64,000 nt of DNA from Hofstenia miamia (GCA_900660155.1 CABFPE010000154.1:559159-623158), one strand, 5' to 3'. Counted from the stretch's first letter, positions 11,938 to 24,524 are shown. A program made the numbers and translations. Notes: a model not told the origin generated them from the letters alone.

Positions 11938-13240
11938 TGTGACATAATCCATCAAACTATCATGTGTGGTCAAGATGAGAGAAAGAATGGATGAAACAAA
12001 GACTAAAAATATTATGATGATTATAATAATTAATATGTAAACACATGATAGGATTGATTATTTGATTTTGTAAAATGTTTTGTGCAGTTATATTTAAATT
12101 ATGCTCAACAGTATTTGACAAAACAATAGATGGCCAAACAGCATACTCTAATTAATGCTGATGTTTCATAATTATTAGCAGAACTATAAACTGAGGGAAA
12201 ACTGTAAAAAAGAATCAATTAAACAGGTACCAGTCGAGTGTTTGCTTATTTACTACAAAGTGCTATAAATATGTTTGAAATGATATACGTACTGATGAAC
12301 GAATTTAGTTTGGATTTACTTTTCTCTTGTCAGGTTATTTTATATTCTGATGGAAAGCTAAACATTCAAGCACTGGGGTAATTGTATTGTGGTTCCCACA
12401 TCCGCTTAAAGGTATGCTGGAGCAGCCTCCCAATCAGCTATTCCACCTTTCAGTGCTTTTAGGTTACGAATAGGTATAGGGGTTTTTCACAATTATAGCT
12501 TTCATATTCTTTATTGCTTGCCAGTTATTATGATTACAATTATTATGTTCTACATGATGAACCTCAGTCAGTTATGGTGTTATCTTACAATCAGTGATTT
12601 CATATAAACGTTATTTAGATCATGTTTTCATATTACATTCATTATCAATTTACTAGTAGAATTAAGTTGCTCATTGTTTCTTATCATAGACCTTTGGCAG
12701 ACTCCCACATTGGTTTTCTTGCTGGCAGCATTGATTGTTTACATGTACAAAGGGCTATTATGTATTATTATATCTGTAGGGCTATTATATGTAAGGCTTG
12801 ATAACAAGCTTAAGCATCCAGGTTGCTGTAATTGATCACCTTTACAATTTCATAATAACAAAAACAATCAATGCACTAAATTCTTAAGTAGTTACAAATC
12901 CCCTCACACTGAGTTCACTATTCACACATTAATTCCTGTGATGGTTTCCACTACAAGAATGAAGCTTAATTTGTAGATGCAGCTGATTGGTGTGTATCTG
13001 GAACCACATGGCAAACCTTTGAGTGTTGATCCTGTCTTCCATTCTCTACTTGTCACCTAAATGAGTTGTAGTGAGTTACACAGTTAGAGAGGATAAAATG
13101 TATTAAATTAAGTTAATAAAATGAACACTCACTGTGAAGGAGAGAATTAGGAGAGTGTTGAACCTACTTAGAATGTTAACTAAGAAAAGTAATAAGTTAC
13201 TATGAATTCAATACAAAAAGTGGATTGGCATGATTCTAGA
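11938..13240 (+). mobile_element. Solo LTR-B (TSD CTAA)
   Basis: A 1303-bp LTR starting TGTGACATAATCC and ending GGCATGATTCTAGA (other copies end CTACA). It is flanked by CTAA at 11934-11937 and 13241-13244 and sits inside LTR-C. It matches the LTR-B at 20939-22288 along its length. Confidence 0.88.
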
Positions 13241-13534
13241 CTAATGTAATTGGATTAATCCTTTTTAGATTTAATTCTTTGTTACTTGTGGGTAGGGATG
13301 TACTTGTATCAACTGCTTCATTTCATTAAAAATTGTAATTAGCTTTTATTAACATTGATTGTAACTGAACACTATTTAGGTGTGAATTGATTGTTGCAGT
13401 TTTCCCAATGGCTGATCTTCTATAAGGCCTCAGGCCAACTCAGATCTCTGAACCTTCCAACACTTGGTCAACTTCACTGCTGATTGACTGTCTCCAAGTC
13501 TCAGCTCAATGAAGTAGCTTATGTGTTCCCTATC
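13241..13534 (-). repeat. LTR-C of E1, continued and truncated
   Basis: Continues the LTR-C begun at 11913 and aligns with 14110-14410 of the complete copy. It stops abruptly at about 13534, where gag-protease sequence of E2 begins, so the rest of this 5' LTR has been lost. Confidence 0.75.
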
Positions 13535-14087
13535 ACAACTCACAGTATTTTTTCTAGTTTACCTTTAATGTCAATGTATTTGCCAGAGGCATTTATTAGC
13601 CTACTCTTTTCTTCTTGTAAATTTTTCCTATTAAATACAATTTTTGCTGTGCAATCATTGGTAATGACTGATATAACTGCTCCAATATCTATTATGGCTT
13701 TGACCATTATACCATTGACTACAGCTGGAATTGTATTTGTTTTTATTAGGTCAGTTATTATTAGAATAGGTGCACGTTTCTTCAGAGTTGGTGCTCCCTT
13801 TAGTTTAAATTTTCTAGGTTTTCCTTGTTTTCATAGTTATCCTCATTTTGTTCATTCTCATTTTTAATTATGTCCTCTTCTTCAAAGTAAGTGTCTTCTT
13901 CCTCAATCAAGTTGATTTGGCATTTACAACATTTATTTGTGCATTGTTTGTTTCGGCACATTTGACATTTTAGGTCTTTCATTTTAATTTTCCTTATCAT
14001 ACCATCTTTTAGTTTTATTTTTATTATTTCTTCTGTGCTTGATGGTTTTTGTGGTTGTTCTTTTATTGATGTTTTTGTTTGTAATCA
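13535..14087 (-). pseudogene. E2 gag C-terminus and protease fragment
   Basis: Minus strand. At 13800-14000 is a degenerate zinc knuckle, CQMCRNKQC, in which the His is replaced by Cys. An acidic tail follows. Then comes a protease start whose active site near 13665-13690 reads DIGA, where E4 has DTGA. Most of gag is missing between this piece and the LTR at 14088. Confidence 0.7.
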
Positions 14088-15213
14088 GGTATCATCCACT
14101 ACCAGGCTCTAACTTTGATTGATTAATTCTTCTCAAATATAATTCTTTGTTAGTTGCAGGTAGGGGTGTACTTGTATCAACTGCATTATTCTATTAACAA
14201 TTGTAGTTAACTATTATTAACATCCAATGTAGATAAGCACTATTTAGGTGTGAAGTAGTTGTCTCAGTTTTCTTGATGGCTGATCTACTAAAAGGCCTCT
14301 GGCTGACTCTGATCTCTGAACCTTCCAAAACTTGTTCATCTTCACTGCTGATGGACTGTCTCCAAGTCTCAGCTCAATGAAGTAGCTTATGTGTTCCCTA
14401 TTCTAACTCAGTGCAACCCTCAAGGCTGGATGTAACTGACTTAAACTCAATTTGTAATGTGTAATGTATACTTGCAACCTGGCAATGTCACTAGCTGCTT
14501 ATTAAATATCTGGTTCACCATTACCATAAAACTATTGACTTTAAATAAGATAAATAATTAAATAGATAATTATGTGCAGTTTCCTAATGTACATTTAATT
14601 TTTAATACATGCTCAGTCTTGTTTTCAGTCTATTTATAGGTCTCCTACATAGTCTAATTAATATAAGATATAATATCCTATAATCAGCTAACTAGCATTA
14701 TCTCTGAAGTTAGTTGTTATATACATGTTGTTGAATGAATCAATAGAAAAACTTCTATTCTTAAACCTAACCTAAAGGCAGGTTCATGGCTTGGATCAAG
14801 GACCCTCGAATTGCTCCCAATGTGTGGTCTAGGCACTACTAATGCACTTACCATTTAGCTTGACAAACAAATTTAAAGATAAGATTTCAAAGAATTTACT
14901 TCAACAATTTCTAAAATGTTTCTACTCTTTTTATAGTTTCAATTCAAAAAGTACCTGTTGATTTGAATTTCAAATAATCACCTGCCAAGATGGCTAAAAA
15001 TAATGGACGTGATATTGCCGCCTTCATTTTGCCAAATTGTTATAAACAAGTACTATTTGGTAATATTTTGGTAATATTATTCCTTAGTTGCATTTACAAA
15101 TTATTGATGCTAAATTGAACTAAAGTAATTCTATTTACAATTAATTCATAGTTCGATATTAATCTTCTTTGACCAACTAATCTCTTCTTCTTTTTTTGCA
15201 GCATTAAGCTACA
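14088..15213 (-). mobile_element. LTR-C, complete, minus strand
   Basis: About 1.13 kb, with the minus-strand start TGTAGCTTAATGCTGC at 15213 and the other end near TATCATCCACTACCAGG at 14088. It contains the CCATTATTTTTAGCC block and a TATAAA-like box on the minus strand. It is the 5' LTR of the gag-deleted E2. No matching 4-bp duplication is visible on its flanks. Confidence 0.8.
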
Positions 15214-16003
15214 ATAGTGGCACTGTCAGAAAAATTTCATTAGACAATAGAAGTAGCCCTAGCTGAAGTAAACCAGGCATACAAGCTAAGCACTAAGAAA
15301 GATTTCAAAACTTATTATTTGAAGAGAAGGACATATTGAAATACAATATAGAACAACTGCATGGTTACTGACAATATTCACAATGGAATATAAAGAAATA
15401 AGACTGCCTTTCTCACAACAAATGAGACATAGATTCAAAAACCAAATGCAGATAATAAAAAAGGCTATTAGCAGAATTATCTTGAATAAAAGCCCAATGG
15501 GAAATTGGTCAGTAGTAGAAATCTCAAACAAAACAAGAATATGCCTGAATGAACTTGCAATTTTCAAAAAACCAATGAAAAAATACATGTGTGTTGCAAC
15601 ATCAGAAACGTAACTACAATAATTGGAAAAACAACTGTGGTTAACAACTCAACAGATAATAAAAAGAAAGACAGTATGCACAGAGGAGATAAAAAACTGA
15701 TCACAAATAGGAATGTGCAATGCATAATCAAAGAAAATATAAAAACATATGAGAAAGAAAGTCCTCAATGCTCATTCATAAAAATCATCAAGAGTGCCAA
15801 GATGATAAAATGGGTGGCATAATAGAACTAGTCAAAGTCTGTGAAATGGTCATGAAAACTCAAAGAGAAATGCAAGAAGAGGAAGACCTGCTGATATCAA
15901 CACAACTACTGCTATCACTGAAAATCCAGGAAAAGAGTGATAGTTGGTAGATACTGATGACAAATGATTCCTAATGGAAATAAATATAACAAGAGAAACT
16001 CAA
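15214..16003 (+). pseudogene. E3 region X, middle part
   Basis: Plus-strand X region. The first 130 bases align with the E7 block at 54880-55000 (AYKLSTKKDF in one frame). Next come SRIILNKSPMG, NKTRIC and FKKPMKKYM (15383-15613), then VCEMVMKTQREMQEEEDLL (15768-15950). These match E4 at 42790-43340 in order. Frames shift repeatedly. The region is cut at about 16003 by an LTR-C and resumes at 29485. Confidence 0.72.
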
Positions 16004-16480
16004 GAAATTACAAAAGCATAATGCTGGTAAGAGAGAAATTTAAAGTCAATATCAACATTATGTTTGTAAAATGCAACAATATTTCAAATTAGTACTTGTC
16101 AACAAATAATTTGACAAAATGAAGGGAGCAATAATGCTTCCACTATTTTTAGCCATTTTATTAGACAATAAATTCAAACTTCAAACAACAGGTACTTTTT
16201 GAAATCAAAACTATAAATAGAGCAGAAATCATTTTGGAACTTTTGAAGTAAATTCTTCAGAAATCTTACTATTAGATTTAATTTGGTTTGCTTATTATTA
16301 ACTAATGTCAAGCTAAACAATAGATGCATTAGTAGTGGCTTGGGCCCACATTGGGAGTGATTTAGGGGCCTTGATCCAAACCAATAACCTGCATTTACAG
16401 TAGGTGCATTGATAGGAGTTTTTCTCTGTTTAGCTGACTATCAATTCATTCATCTGCCTGTATTAAATAACAAAACTTTG
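16004..16480 (+). repeat. LTR-C inserted in E3 X, part 1
   Basis: First about 480 bases of a plus-strand LTR-C, with the CCACTATTTTTAGCC block near 16140 and TATAAATAG near 16212. The start is approximate because the terminal bases are degraded. It is interrupted by the LINE and continues at 20406. Confidence 0.7.
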
Positions 16481-16517
16481 GAGCACTAGGTAGTTCACTG
16501 CAGGGTATATACATATT

Positions 16518-16548
16518 ATATTATGTATGTATGTATGTATGTATGTCC
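16518..16548. repeat. (GTAT)n microsatellite at LINE 3' tail
   Basis: About six GTAT units close to the 3' boundary of the minus-strand LINE. Confidence 0.75.
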
Positions 16549-16839
16549 GCTTTACTTCCTGTACAAAACAATAAAGTTGTTTGTAAAAAGGAACATGACA
16601 ATTACTATATGAATTGTGGGCAGGTTCCATATAATATATATGTACATGCATTATATATAAATGATTTCTCAAAGTGCACCAACTGAGCTTTTGGAAATGT
16701 TATCTTGCATCTTGACTTTGATGTTGAAAAAGGAATTGATTTATGAAGCATGTGATCTCTGTTTTCTTTAATCTTTGTTACAGTTCTTATAAATTTCTTC
16801 TATTTGTACTATTTTTGAGAATATTCTAATTGGTTTCAA

Positions 16840-18296
16840 CTATTTCCACTTTCTAAAAGTCCTGGAACATATACCTCTGCTGCATACATATAGATGGGTA
16901 AAATATGTTTGGAATACAAACATTTTCATGTCATCTTTCAGATAGTTATTGAAATAATTAAGTTTTCGTATTCTGAGGTACACTACTTTTATTATAAAAT
17001 TAACATGAGAACTCCAATGCAGAGAGCTGTCAATATAGAGACCTAGATTTTTAAATGTCTTTATATTTTCAATTTCATTTTTCCCAAAACAAATTTTCTC
17101 AGTAATTATTTTCTTAAGACATTCTTTCCTGTTGTTTGGATGCGTAATAATTAATTCCTTTATTTTTGAAATATTCATTTTTAAGTTTCTGCTTTTCAAA
17201 GCTTCAATTACCTTTTTTTACTGTTTTTATGTATTCATTGAAGTCTTCCATAGCATTGTCACATCTGATTTTTCCAATTACTCTCATATCATCTGAGTAT
17301 TTTGAAATATCCTTGATGTTCCTGTCAGCATCTAATTTTTTATTGGATATTTCATAAGTTTGGGCTGTGAATAGTATCCCACTCAAAGGTCCGCCTTGTG
17401 GAAGTCCAACAACTAATTTCATTTCTTCAGTGTATTTATCTTTGTCATAACATATTCTTTGCAACCAGTTCGTCATGTATGCCTTTGCCCAATCTGACAA
17501 CCAATGTGATGTTTTGCATAACTTATTTATTGTCTTGTTTTGCAAAATTGTATTAAATGCACTGGAATAATCAAAAAACACCATTCAAACAATTGAAGCA
17601 TCAGTTAGATTAAGACATGAATATATAAATTCCATTGTATATAGCAATATATCCACTGTTCCATTATTTTCTTTATATGCAAATTGATATGGATCTAAGG
17701 TATCTTTTATCTTTTGCATGTATACATCAACAACACATTTATCCATTACTCTAGTAATAACTGGAGTTGCTGTAATCAGATGGAAAAATTTTAAATTTTC
17801 TGGAGTTATTTCAATAACACTTGCAGTTTTTGGCACTGCCATCATTACTTTTTTCTTCCACTTTTCAGGGTAAATTCTTCTTTTGAAACACTTATTAAAG
17901 ATCTTCATATATAGTACAGAGAGAATTTCATTAAAGTTTCTATATACCCATGTAGGAATATCTGACAGACCTTTTGATTTATCACATTTATTCTTTCTCA
18001 ATATATCTCTTATTTGCTCAACACTAATGGTTGGGGAATTCTCCTTGACAACTTGGATTTCCAGCTCTATGTCATTTCCTTTTTTCTCCATTAAACCTAG
18101 TAAAATGTGTATTTAGAAGGTGTCCTGTTGATTCAGTGATCCTAATTTTTTCTTGTTTTGGTTTCAACCTATTATTTATTGTATCATAAATATTTTCTCT
18201 GTTCATTGCCTCAATTTTCCTTCTTAGATTGAGTTTGACTCGTTTAGAAATTTGTTGCTGTAAAAAATTTCTCTGCTTTTGATTACCACTGTTCAA
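16840..18296 (-). pseudogene. LINE reverse transcriptase
   Basis: RT of the jockey/CR1/L2 group, reading 18296 to 16840. Early fingers contain KSKGLSDIP and WKKKVMMAVPK, then DPYQFAY (17585-18091). Motif A is FFDYSSAFNTI, motif B is GLPQGGPLSGILF and motif C is KYSDDM (17204-17584), so the two catalytic Asp of motif C are kept. The thumb region continues to 16840 in another frame. TGA at 17582-17584 and frameshifts break the ORF. Confidence 0.85.
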
Positions 18297-18479
18297 TGCT
18301 ATCTTCTTTGCTACAGTGAATCAATTTCATCATCTTTAACTTTGTCTGTTCTATATTGTGAGTAACAAGGTGTTCTACATTCAGAAACAATTCTTAAAAT
18401 GCTTTCCTTGATTTTTTGAACAACTTGGTTAAGAATGTTGTCCTCCAATATTAAATCACAGTCTACCTTGCTCAACTTC

Positions 18480-19260
18480 TCTCCTATTTTATCTTGGTAG
18501 AACGCGAATTACATTCTTCTATCCTTACATTTGTTTGCAAATTTTGTTTTATTGCTGATGCTTGGGATCCCCACTAAACTGAGGTGATACACGATATTGA
18601 ATCCTCCAATAGGAGATTCATATTCAATGCTATAAAATTTAGGGTTAGTTATGTAGACAATATCTAATTGTGATCTGTTAGGCAGAAATATGTGTCTATC
18701 TACACAGTTTTTAAAAACCATACTCTCTAAACAACGACTTTCCTTTGATTAGCATCTCCTGTTATGATGAAAAAGCTTGTTGGTATCATTTTAGACATGC
18801 AACTAAAGTACTTCTAATTATTTTCTCACTATTTTCTTTTTCCAATCAGGTGGTAAATACATGTTTATGATTACAACAGATATAAACATAGCTGGCAAAA
18901 ATTTTGGCCTATTTGCAATAGCTAGTAACTCAATATCTTGAACAGAGATTTCATGCAAGACTTTTGGTTTGTGAATAGCCCATTTCATGTCCACATATAT
19001 AATTAATAGTATAATCCTCAGCCATTGTCTTTTCCCACAATGTCGCAGTTTCTATCCAGTCGAAACATATAGTAATTCTCAATTGCCAGGGTTTCACTAT
19101 TTATTTCTTGTATTGGTTTAGTTTCCTGTATATTAACTATTGTTAAATTATTCCTTTTAACATAATACTCTAGGATAGGGAAGTTTTTCCTTAAACTGTT
19201 GATGTTATGTGAAAGAAGTGACAGTAATGAGTAAGTTTAATTATTTTGTCAATCCTGCAG
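18480..19260 (-). pseudogene. LINE apurinic-type endonuclease remains
   Basis: Position upstream of the RT fits the AP-endonuclease domain of such LINEs. The clearest block (18509-18721) reads SQLDIVYITNP followed by a PIGG segment, resembling the late endonuclease motifs around the PLGxSDH site, here degraded. Frames shift through the rest. Confidence 0.55.
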
Positions 19261-19680
19261 GATGTTGATCCATTTTTCATTTTTCCATTCATGCAGATGA
19301 AAATTCATTATTTGCAAATTCCTTGGTTCAACATTATTTTCCCTTAACATTTCTTTCTTTGCTTTAAAGCAGCATTTTCCCTTTCCCACTATTTTTATTA
19401 ACTCCTCTGGACAGATATATGCTATAGTTAAATGGGTTACTACTTTTCAACTTACTGACATTTTCTAAAATTGTTTTTACATGTATTGGCTCCTTGAGCC
19501 TCACCAGGAAAACCCACTTTTTATTTTTATCATATTTACCTAACCTCGTAATGTCAGATAGTTGGTTTTCATAAAGTTACTGTTTTAACTACTAAACAGT
19601 TTACAGACATTTTCATTTTCCTCATTTGCCTGCTCTGATCACAATAAATATTTTCTCTCAGGAAAACCACGAATTCTAAT

Positions 19681-20106
19681 TTAATAATTGTGTTTGTTGT
19701 CTAAATCATTAGAAGTTATTTTTGAAATCTTTTCCTGATGAGAATTCTTCACTATATCAGAGTACTTCTTTATTTCAGTTACAGCTGTACTAATGTAAGT
19801 GACATCTGCCTCAATTACATGTACATCAGTTAAGATACAGTTTTCACAATTCCAACAAATGCTGCCTTCTATTTTTACTTTTACTTGCATAATTCCAAAA
19901 ACAGATACATTTATTCCTGTGCATGCAAGATGGAAGAAATGCTTACATTTCACACATTTGTTTCTATCATCATTAGATTCAACCTTCTTTCTGCAAATAT
20001 TGCGGTCTGTCAAATATTTTTCCTTTGTGCACTGTGAGCGCATTGTGTTTCCAATCAAATTTGTAAGAGTTGATTGCCTTTTGCCACATTGAATGCAAAA
20101 AGGCAT
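19681..20106 (-). pseudogene. LINE ORF1-like PHD-type zinc finger protein
   Basis: 141 residues on the minus strand with two Cys-rich parts. Residues 5-50 contain CIQCGKRQ, and residues about 54-95 contain CVKCKHFFHLACTGI followed by CWNCENC, a C4HC3-like PHD pattern. Plant-homeodomain ORF1 proteins are known in CR1-group LINEs, where they bind element RNA. The ORF begins close to the 5' side of the LINE and ends without an obvious continuation. Confidence 0.62.
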
Positions 20107-20405
20107 TGTATACTGAGTTTGTCTGGTAAACTAATACATTGTAATCACACAAAGTTACACAATTAAATAATCCAATTAATATAGAATAGCAACAATTACA
20201 TTTCTAAGTCTTTGTTATATAGAAAATGTACCTTCAATTGAGTTATTTGAAATAATTTTCATTAAATTTCTAGGGGCATGATCCATACTAGTAAGGGGAT
20301 TTGCCAAACTTGAAATCTGAGTTAAACGAGAATTTTTCTCTAACTTTGAAGTTGTTTAAAGCATAGACATGGAGCACCAGTGAAAACCAACTGTGTGTGA
20401 TGCAA

Positions 20406-20938
20406 ACAACAATCTTGACTACGTAGGTGACCTATAACTAGACCAATAAATAGACTGAGCATATATTGTTATTTAAATGTAAGTTAGTAATCTGCAAGTA
20501 TTTATCTAATTTATTAATTATATTAAATACAAACCAATAATTTTTGGTAATGGCTAAACTGATATTTATTAAGCAGCTAGCAACATTGCCTGGTTGCAAA
20601 TTACAAAATTACACATTACAAATTGAGTTTAAGTCAGATACAACCACCCTTGAAAGCTGCACTGAGTTAGGATAGGGAACACATAAGTTTCTTCATTCAG
20701 CTGAGAATTGGAGCTACTCAATAACTATGATGTCATACAAGTGTGGAATGATTCAGAGATCAGAGACAGCCAGAGGCCACAGTAAAAGCTGTGACAATGG
20801 AGTACCTAAACAGTATTTGGTCAGTTGGAATTAATTTAAGTTAATGACAACAGATATTATGCTGGAGTGAAGCAGATATCAGTACATCCCTACCTGCATT
20901 TAACAAAGAATACCATTTAAAAGAATGAATAGCCATAT
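20406..20938 (+). repeat. LTR-C inserted in E3 X, part 2
   Basis: Resumes LTR-C similarity (GACTACGTAGGTGACC, GGTAATGGCTAA, GAGTTTAAGTCAG) and runs to the ATAT at 20935-20938. That ATAT is the left target duplication of the LTR-B-bounded unit. Confidence 0.75.
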
Positions 20939-22288
20939 TGTAACATAATCAACATAAAATCATGTGTGGTCAAGATGAGAGAAGGAGTGGAAATAACTAA
21001 GACTCAATTAAAATAATTATTAAATGTAAAACACATGATTATTATTAATTATATTATTTGTAAAAATATAAAAGCAGTATTTTTATTTTAATTTGCTTGG
21101 TGGTACATTTGTTTTAATTTGCTTGGTGGTACATTTGGCAAATGGAAAAAAATTAAACACAAATGCTAATTAATGCTGATGTGCATAGAACAGCAGACAA
21201 AGAAATTAGAGGGAAAATTGGTAAATACAGAACAACTTTGATTAGACAGGTACTAGCCAAGTGTTTGATTGTTTAGTATTACTAAGTATAAAAAGAGTGC
21301 AGTTGATTTATTTGATGAACAAAATTTATTGGATTTACTTCATTATCTTTGTCAGGTTATTTTATTAAATTAAATGGAAAGCTAAACTGTAGAAGCACTA
21401 GTGTAATCTGGATGGTGGTCCCCAACTGCAGTTAAAGGAAGTCTGGAATGGCAAGCACATACAGCCTTTCAAAAGTGCGGTGCAGCTGGTAGTCGTCGTT
21501 TACTTGATGTGCTTATAGGTTAGGTGTAAGAATAGGGAGTTTTATTTGTTATAGCTTTCCTATTGGTCATAATTCAACAGTTATTATTATTATTATGAAT
21601 GTTAGGTTGACCCTCATTATGAAGGCAATGTTTATTAGATCTAATTTTTCTGTATTATTAGATCTATTGCCTATTAGTAAAGTCATCAACATCAGACTAA
21701 CTTACAATCTTTATTTCTCACTGACTGCTTTGATTGTTCACATGTATCAAGGGCTTACATGTACTTTTATATCTGTAGAGTTATTATATGTAGGGAAATA
21801 TAATAAGCTGAAGCACCATGGTTGCATTAATGCCTTCTTATATTTCAACCGCAATGATAACAAGAACAATCAATGCACTAAATTCTTAACAAATCACACA
21901 CACACACACATGTTCACTGAGACGCCATTTCCATGCACTGAGTCTACCATTTCTGTTTATGTCATCTTCATGAAGGTGGATTAAATTGCAAAGACCAATC
22001 ATCATCTAATGCATTGCTTCAGGTCCGGTTGATACCCATTGCACCATCACCATCTCTCAATCTAAATGAACAGTAGTTATCTGTTTCATTAAGATTAACT
22101 AAATCTAAAGTAATAATATGGTACATTAAGTGTAGCTAATGCCATATTAATTAAAGTTAAACAGTTAACTATTACGCAGAGAGAGAGAGAGGTGTTGGAG
22201 TCTGTCATACATTGAATAGTGATTAAACCGGACTTATGTCGAGCAAAAGCCTAAATAAGGTTAAATTTGATGTTGGCAAGATTCTACA
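20939..22288 (+). mobile_element. LTR-B, left LTR of a bounded unit
   Basis: A 1350-bp LTR-B from TGTAACATAATC to GGCAAGATTCTACA. The left flank ATAT has no match right after 22288. It does match ATAT at 29455, after the LTR-B end at 29454, so this looks like the 5' LTR of a unit ending there. It contains a 24-bp tandem duplication near 21100-21137 (TTTTAATTTGCTTGGTGG) and a (CA)n run at 21896-21910. Confidence 0.82.
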
Positions 22289-22451
22289 CTGGATTGTTTT
22301 TATTTAAAGATTTACGCAATACTCCACAAATTCGAATGCTGGCAACACAAAAGGGGATACAAACATGACATATTATGGAAGCATTGAAATGAGCTACAGA
22401 GCATAAATTTGGTACTTATTCAAAGATTTTCTACTAATACCTATAGTATTT

Positions 22452-23220
22452 CCCATGTAGCCACCACTAGTGGACCACTGGTGGGGAAGCAGTGGCAGGA
22501 GTGGCAGTGGCAGCCGCTCATAGCCGCAATTGCAGCCACTCTGGACCACTAGTGACATCTGATTTACTCTTAATCATAAATAATATATGAACTAATGCTT
22601 GCAAGTAAAATATTATTCATTATTATGCTCTCTTAGATCTCATAAACATATAAAATTCGTTGTGAAGAGCTTTTTTGCAATTTTCTGTTTGCAAAAAATT
22701 AGATATATGTGCAGAATGAAATTTCAAAATAATTTATTCACTATTATTCGTGGACCTTGAAATCAATGTCTACATGAGTACTTAAAATTGTGCAAAATAT
22801 ATTTTTAATTATTGGAAAAAAATAATGTATAAAAATTGCAATTTCTTCGGAAATTGAAAATTAAATCTAAATTGGGCATTTTTGTGCGCTTGTTGTTATT
22901 GGTTATAATAAAAAAATTCTTTATATTTTCCATTGACAACTTAAAATCAATGTAAATGGTAAGCTTTCTAGCATTTCCTTCAACCCTTTGTTGGGTTTAT
23001 ATTAGTTTAAACTGCAATGTTTAAACTCTATCAATATAAAAGTTTGCTGTTGCTACATTTGAGACATCACTCTAATGCTTAAATCATATTTTTGCCACCA
23101 GTTGCCCACCAATTAGCTACCAGTGGACCACTGATGAACCACCAGTTTACCGCTGGTGGTCCACTGGTGCACGGGCGGCCAAACCCCACCTGGTGGCCCA
23201 CCAGTATTTGGCTACGTGGG
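22452..23220. mobile_element. MITE-like element with CCAC/GTGG palindromes
   Basis: 769 bp with imperfect terminal inverted repeats. The left end reads CCCATGTAGCCA and the right end, complemented, reads CCCACGTAGCCA. The similarity extends about 35 bases through repeated ACTAGTGG/CCACTGGTGG units. The middle is AT-rich and non-coding. The flanking duplication is unclear. Confidence 0.68.
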
Positions 23221-24194
23221 TTATGACTGTCCACAGACTTAGGATGCAAACAATTATTTCATGTAAATAATAGAGAATTCAAATTTAATTCAATGCTTCA
23301 CAAAGAAAACAAAAACGCAACTTTGTGAAGCAAATATTTATAAATTCATTTCACAACTTATGTGCATAGCATCCAACAGTACCACATAATAGTATAAAAT
23401 TATAATATTAATGACCACAACTTGAAAAAGGAAATCATTTATAAATAGTATTATACAATTGCAATAAATAATTTTTTTTTGCAATTTACCATTTCTCTAA
23501 AATGGCCAGCCCTAGAAAAATGCTGGGGAATATAATGATTGAATAAAAGCTAAAAATTATTTCAAAATTTCTTGAACACTAAATCAGGCTGAGGTTTATG
23601 TTGATGATTATGTTAGTAAAATTTGATCAGTGATTGAATAAACTAGATTTTATTGTTTTTTTGAAATTATCTTTATATAATCAGTAAAGATCGTTTGTTA
23701 AAATTGGCAGTTTTATTCAAATACTTTGAAAATTTTAAATTTCTCTATATTATTGTGCAAATTTAAAAATGTATTATGGGAAGTAAGTACTCTACACTCC
23801 GCTTTTATTGAATTCATAAATATTTTTTATAAAAACTCAATTTTGTGAAATTTGTTTCCAAACTTTTTGTATATTTTGAATGAAAAGGAGTTAGATTTTT
23901 TTCCATTCACTTTGTATTTTTTTTTGCTACGTCATATTGAATGAAAATTTGAGGGTTTGGTTGAAAATACTTTTAAAAATGTACATATTTTATAAATGCT
24001 TTAAAAAGTCTTAGAAAAACTTTTATTCTGCTTCTGTTGTCCTTGCCAAATGGGATCGGACATGCAAAACTGAACCGTCAATCAAAACCGAATATTTCTT
24101 TTATAATTTTTGTATGAGTTTTTTTTAACCATTGTCAGATTGGTCAATTCAAGGCTATTCCGACGCTATCTTTGGATTTTTTCAGTTGACAATA
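23221..24194. other. AT-rich sequence without gene
   Basis: I see no coding region, repeat or RNA gene here. Poly-T and poly-A runs are frequent. It leads into the helix-turn-helix ORF. Confidence 0.6.
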
Positions 24195-24524
24195 ATGGAC
24201 GAGATACCGTTTGTCAAACATGAGCTCTCCTCTGCTGAAAAAATTCTAATTGTGCGAGTCCATCAGTATTTCATTAAAGAAAAGCATGAAGGAAGGGCAG
24301 GATCTCAAAGACCAGTACGGAAGCGTGTAGCTAAAGCGCTAGGCTTCTCAACAAATACTGTTGCTAGGACTATTGCTCAGTGGAACAAGAATAAGGATCC
24401 ATCATTTTCAGATGAACCGGTCGTCAGAGGGAAACCCCCTGTATGCTACTCTGCTACTCTAACTACCTTTCTACGCCAAACTTTAAAGGCATTATTCGAA
24501 ACATTCAATGCTTATCGCTTCTAA
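24195..24524 (+). CDS. Helix-turn-helix protein, transposase-N-terminus-like
   Basis: The open frame reaches up to 24132, but I prefer the Met at 24195 (MDEIPFVKHELSS), because the residues before it look non-coding. It encodes about 109 residues. Residues about 36-70 contain KRVAKALGFSTNTVARTIAQW, a clear helix-turn-helix pattern preceded by the basic PVRKRV, like the DNA-recognition part of eukaryotic DDE transposases. No DDE catalytic domain follows, so it may be a truncated transposase or one exon of a longer gene. CpG-containing codons are kept, unlike in the nearby retroelements. Confidence 0.45.
   Translation: MDEIPFVKHELSSAEKILIVRVHQYFIKEKHEGRAGSQRPVRKRVAKALGFSTNTVARTIAQWNKNKDPSFSDEPVVRGKPPVCYSATLTTFLRQTLKALFETFNAYRF

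Larger units (their letters stand above)
16481..20405 (-). mobile_element. CR1/L2-type LINE, nearly full length, broken
   Basis: A non-LTR retrotransposon on the minus strand, splitting an LTR-C. It has an ORF1-like zinc-finger protein (19681-20106), an endonuclease region (about 18480-19260) and reverse transcriptase (16840-18296). Its 3' side ends near a short (GTAT)n tract (16518-16548), as is common at LINE tails of this superfamily. Both outer boundaries are estimated from where LTR-C similarity stops and resumes. I could not define target duplications. Confidence 0.78.

Noticed and set aside
20939-22288. Plain solo LTR-B
   Set aside because: The flanks ATAT and CTGG do not match, whereas ATAT does recur after the LTR-B end at 29454.
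24026-24131. Upstream part of the HTH ORF as real coding sequence
   Set aside because: Residues before the second Met resemble translated non-coding AT-rich DNA and add no motif, so the start at 24195 is preferred.
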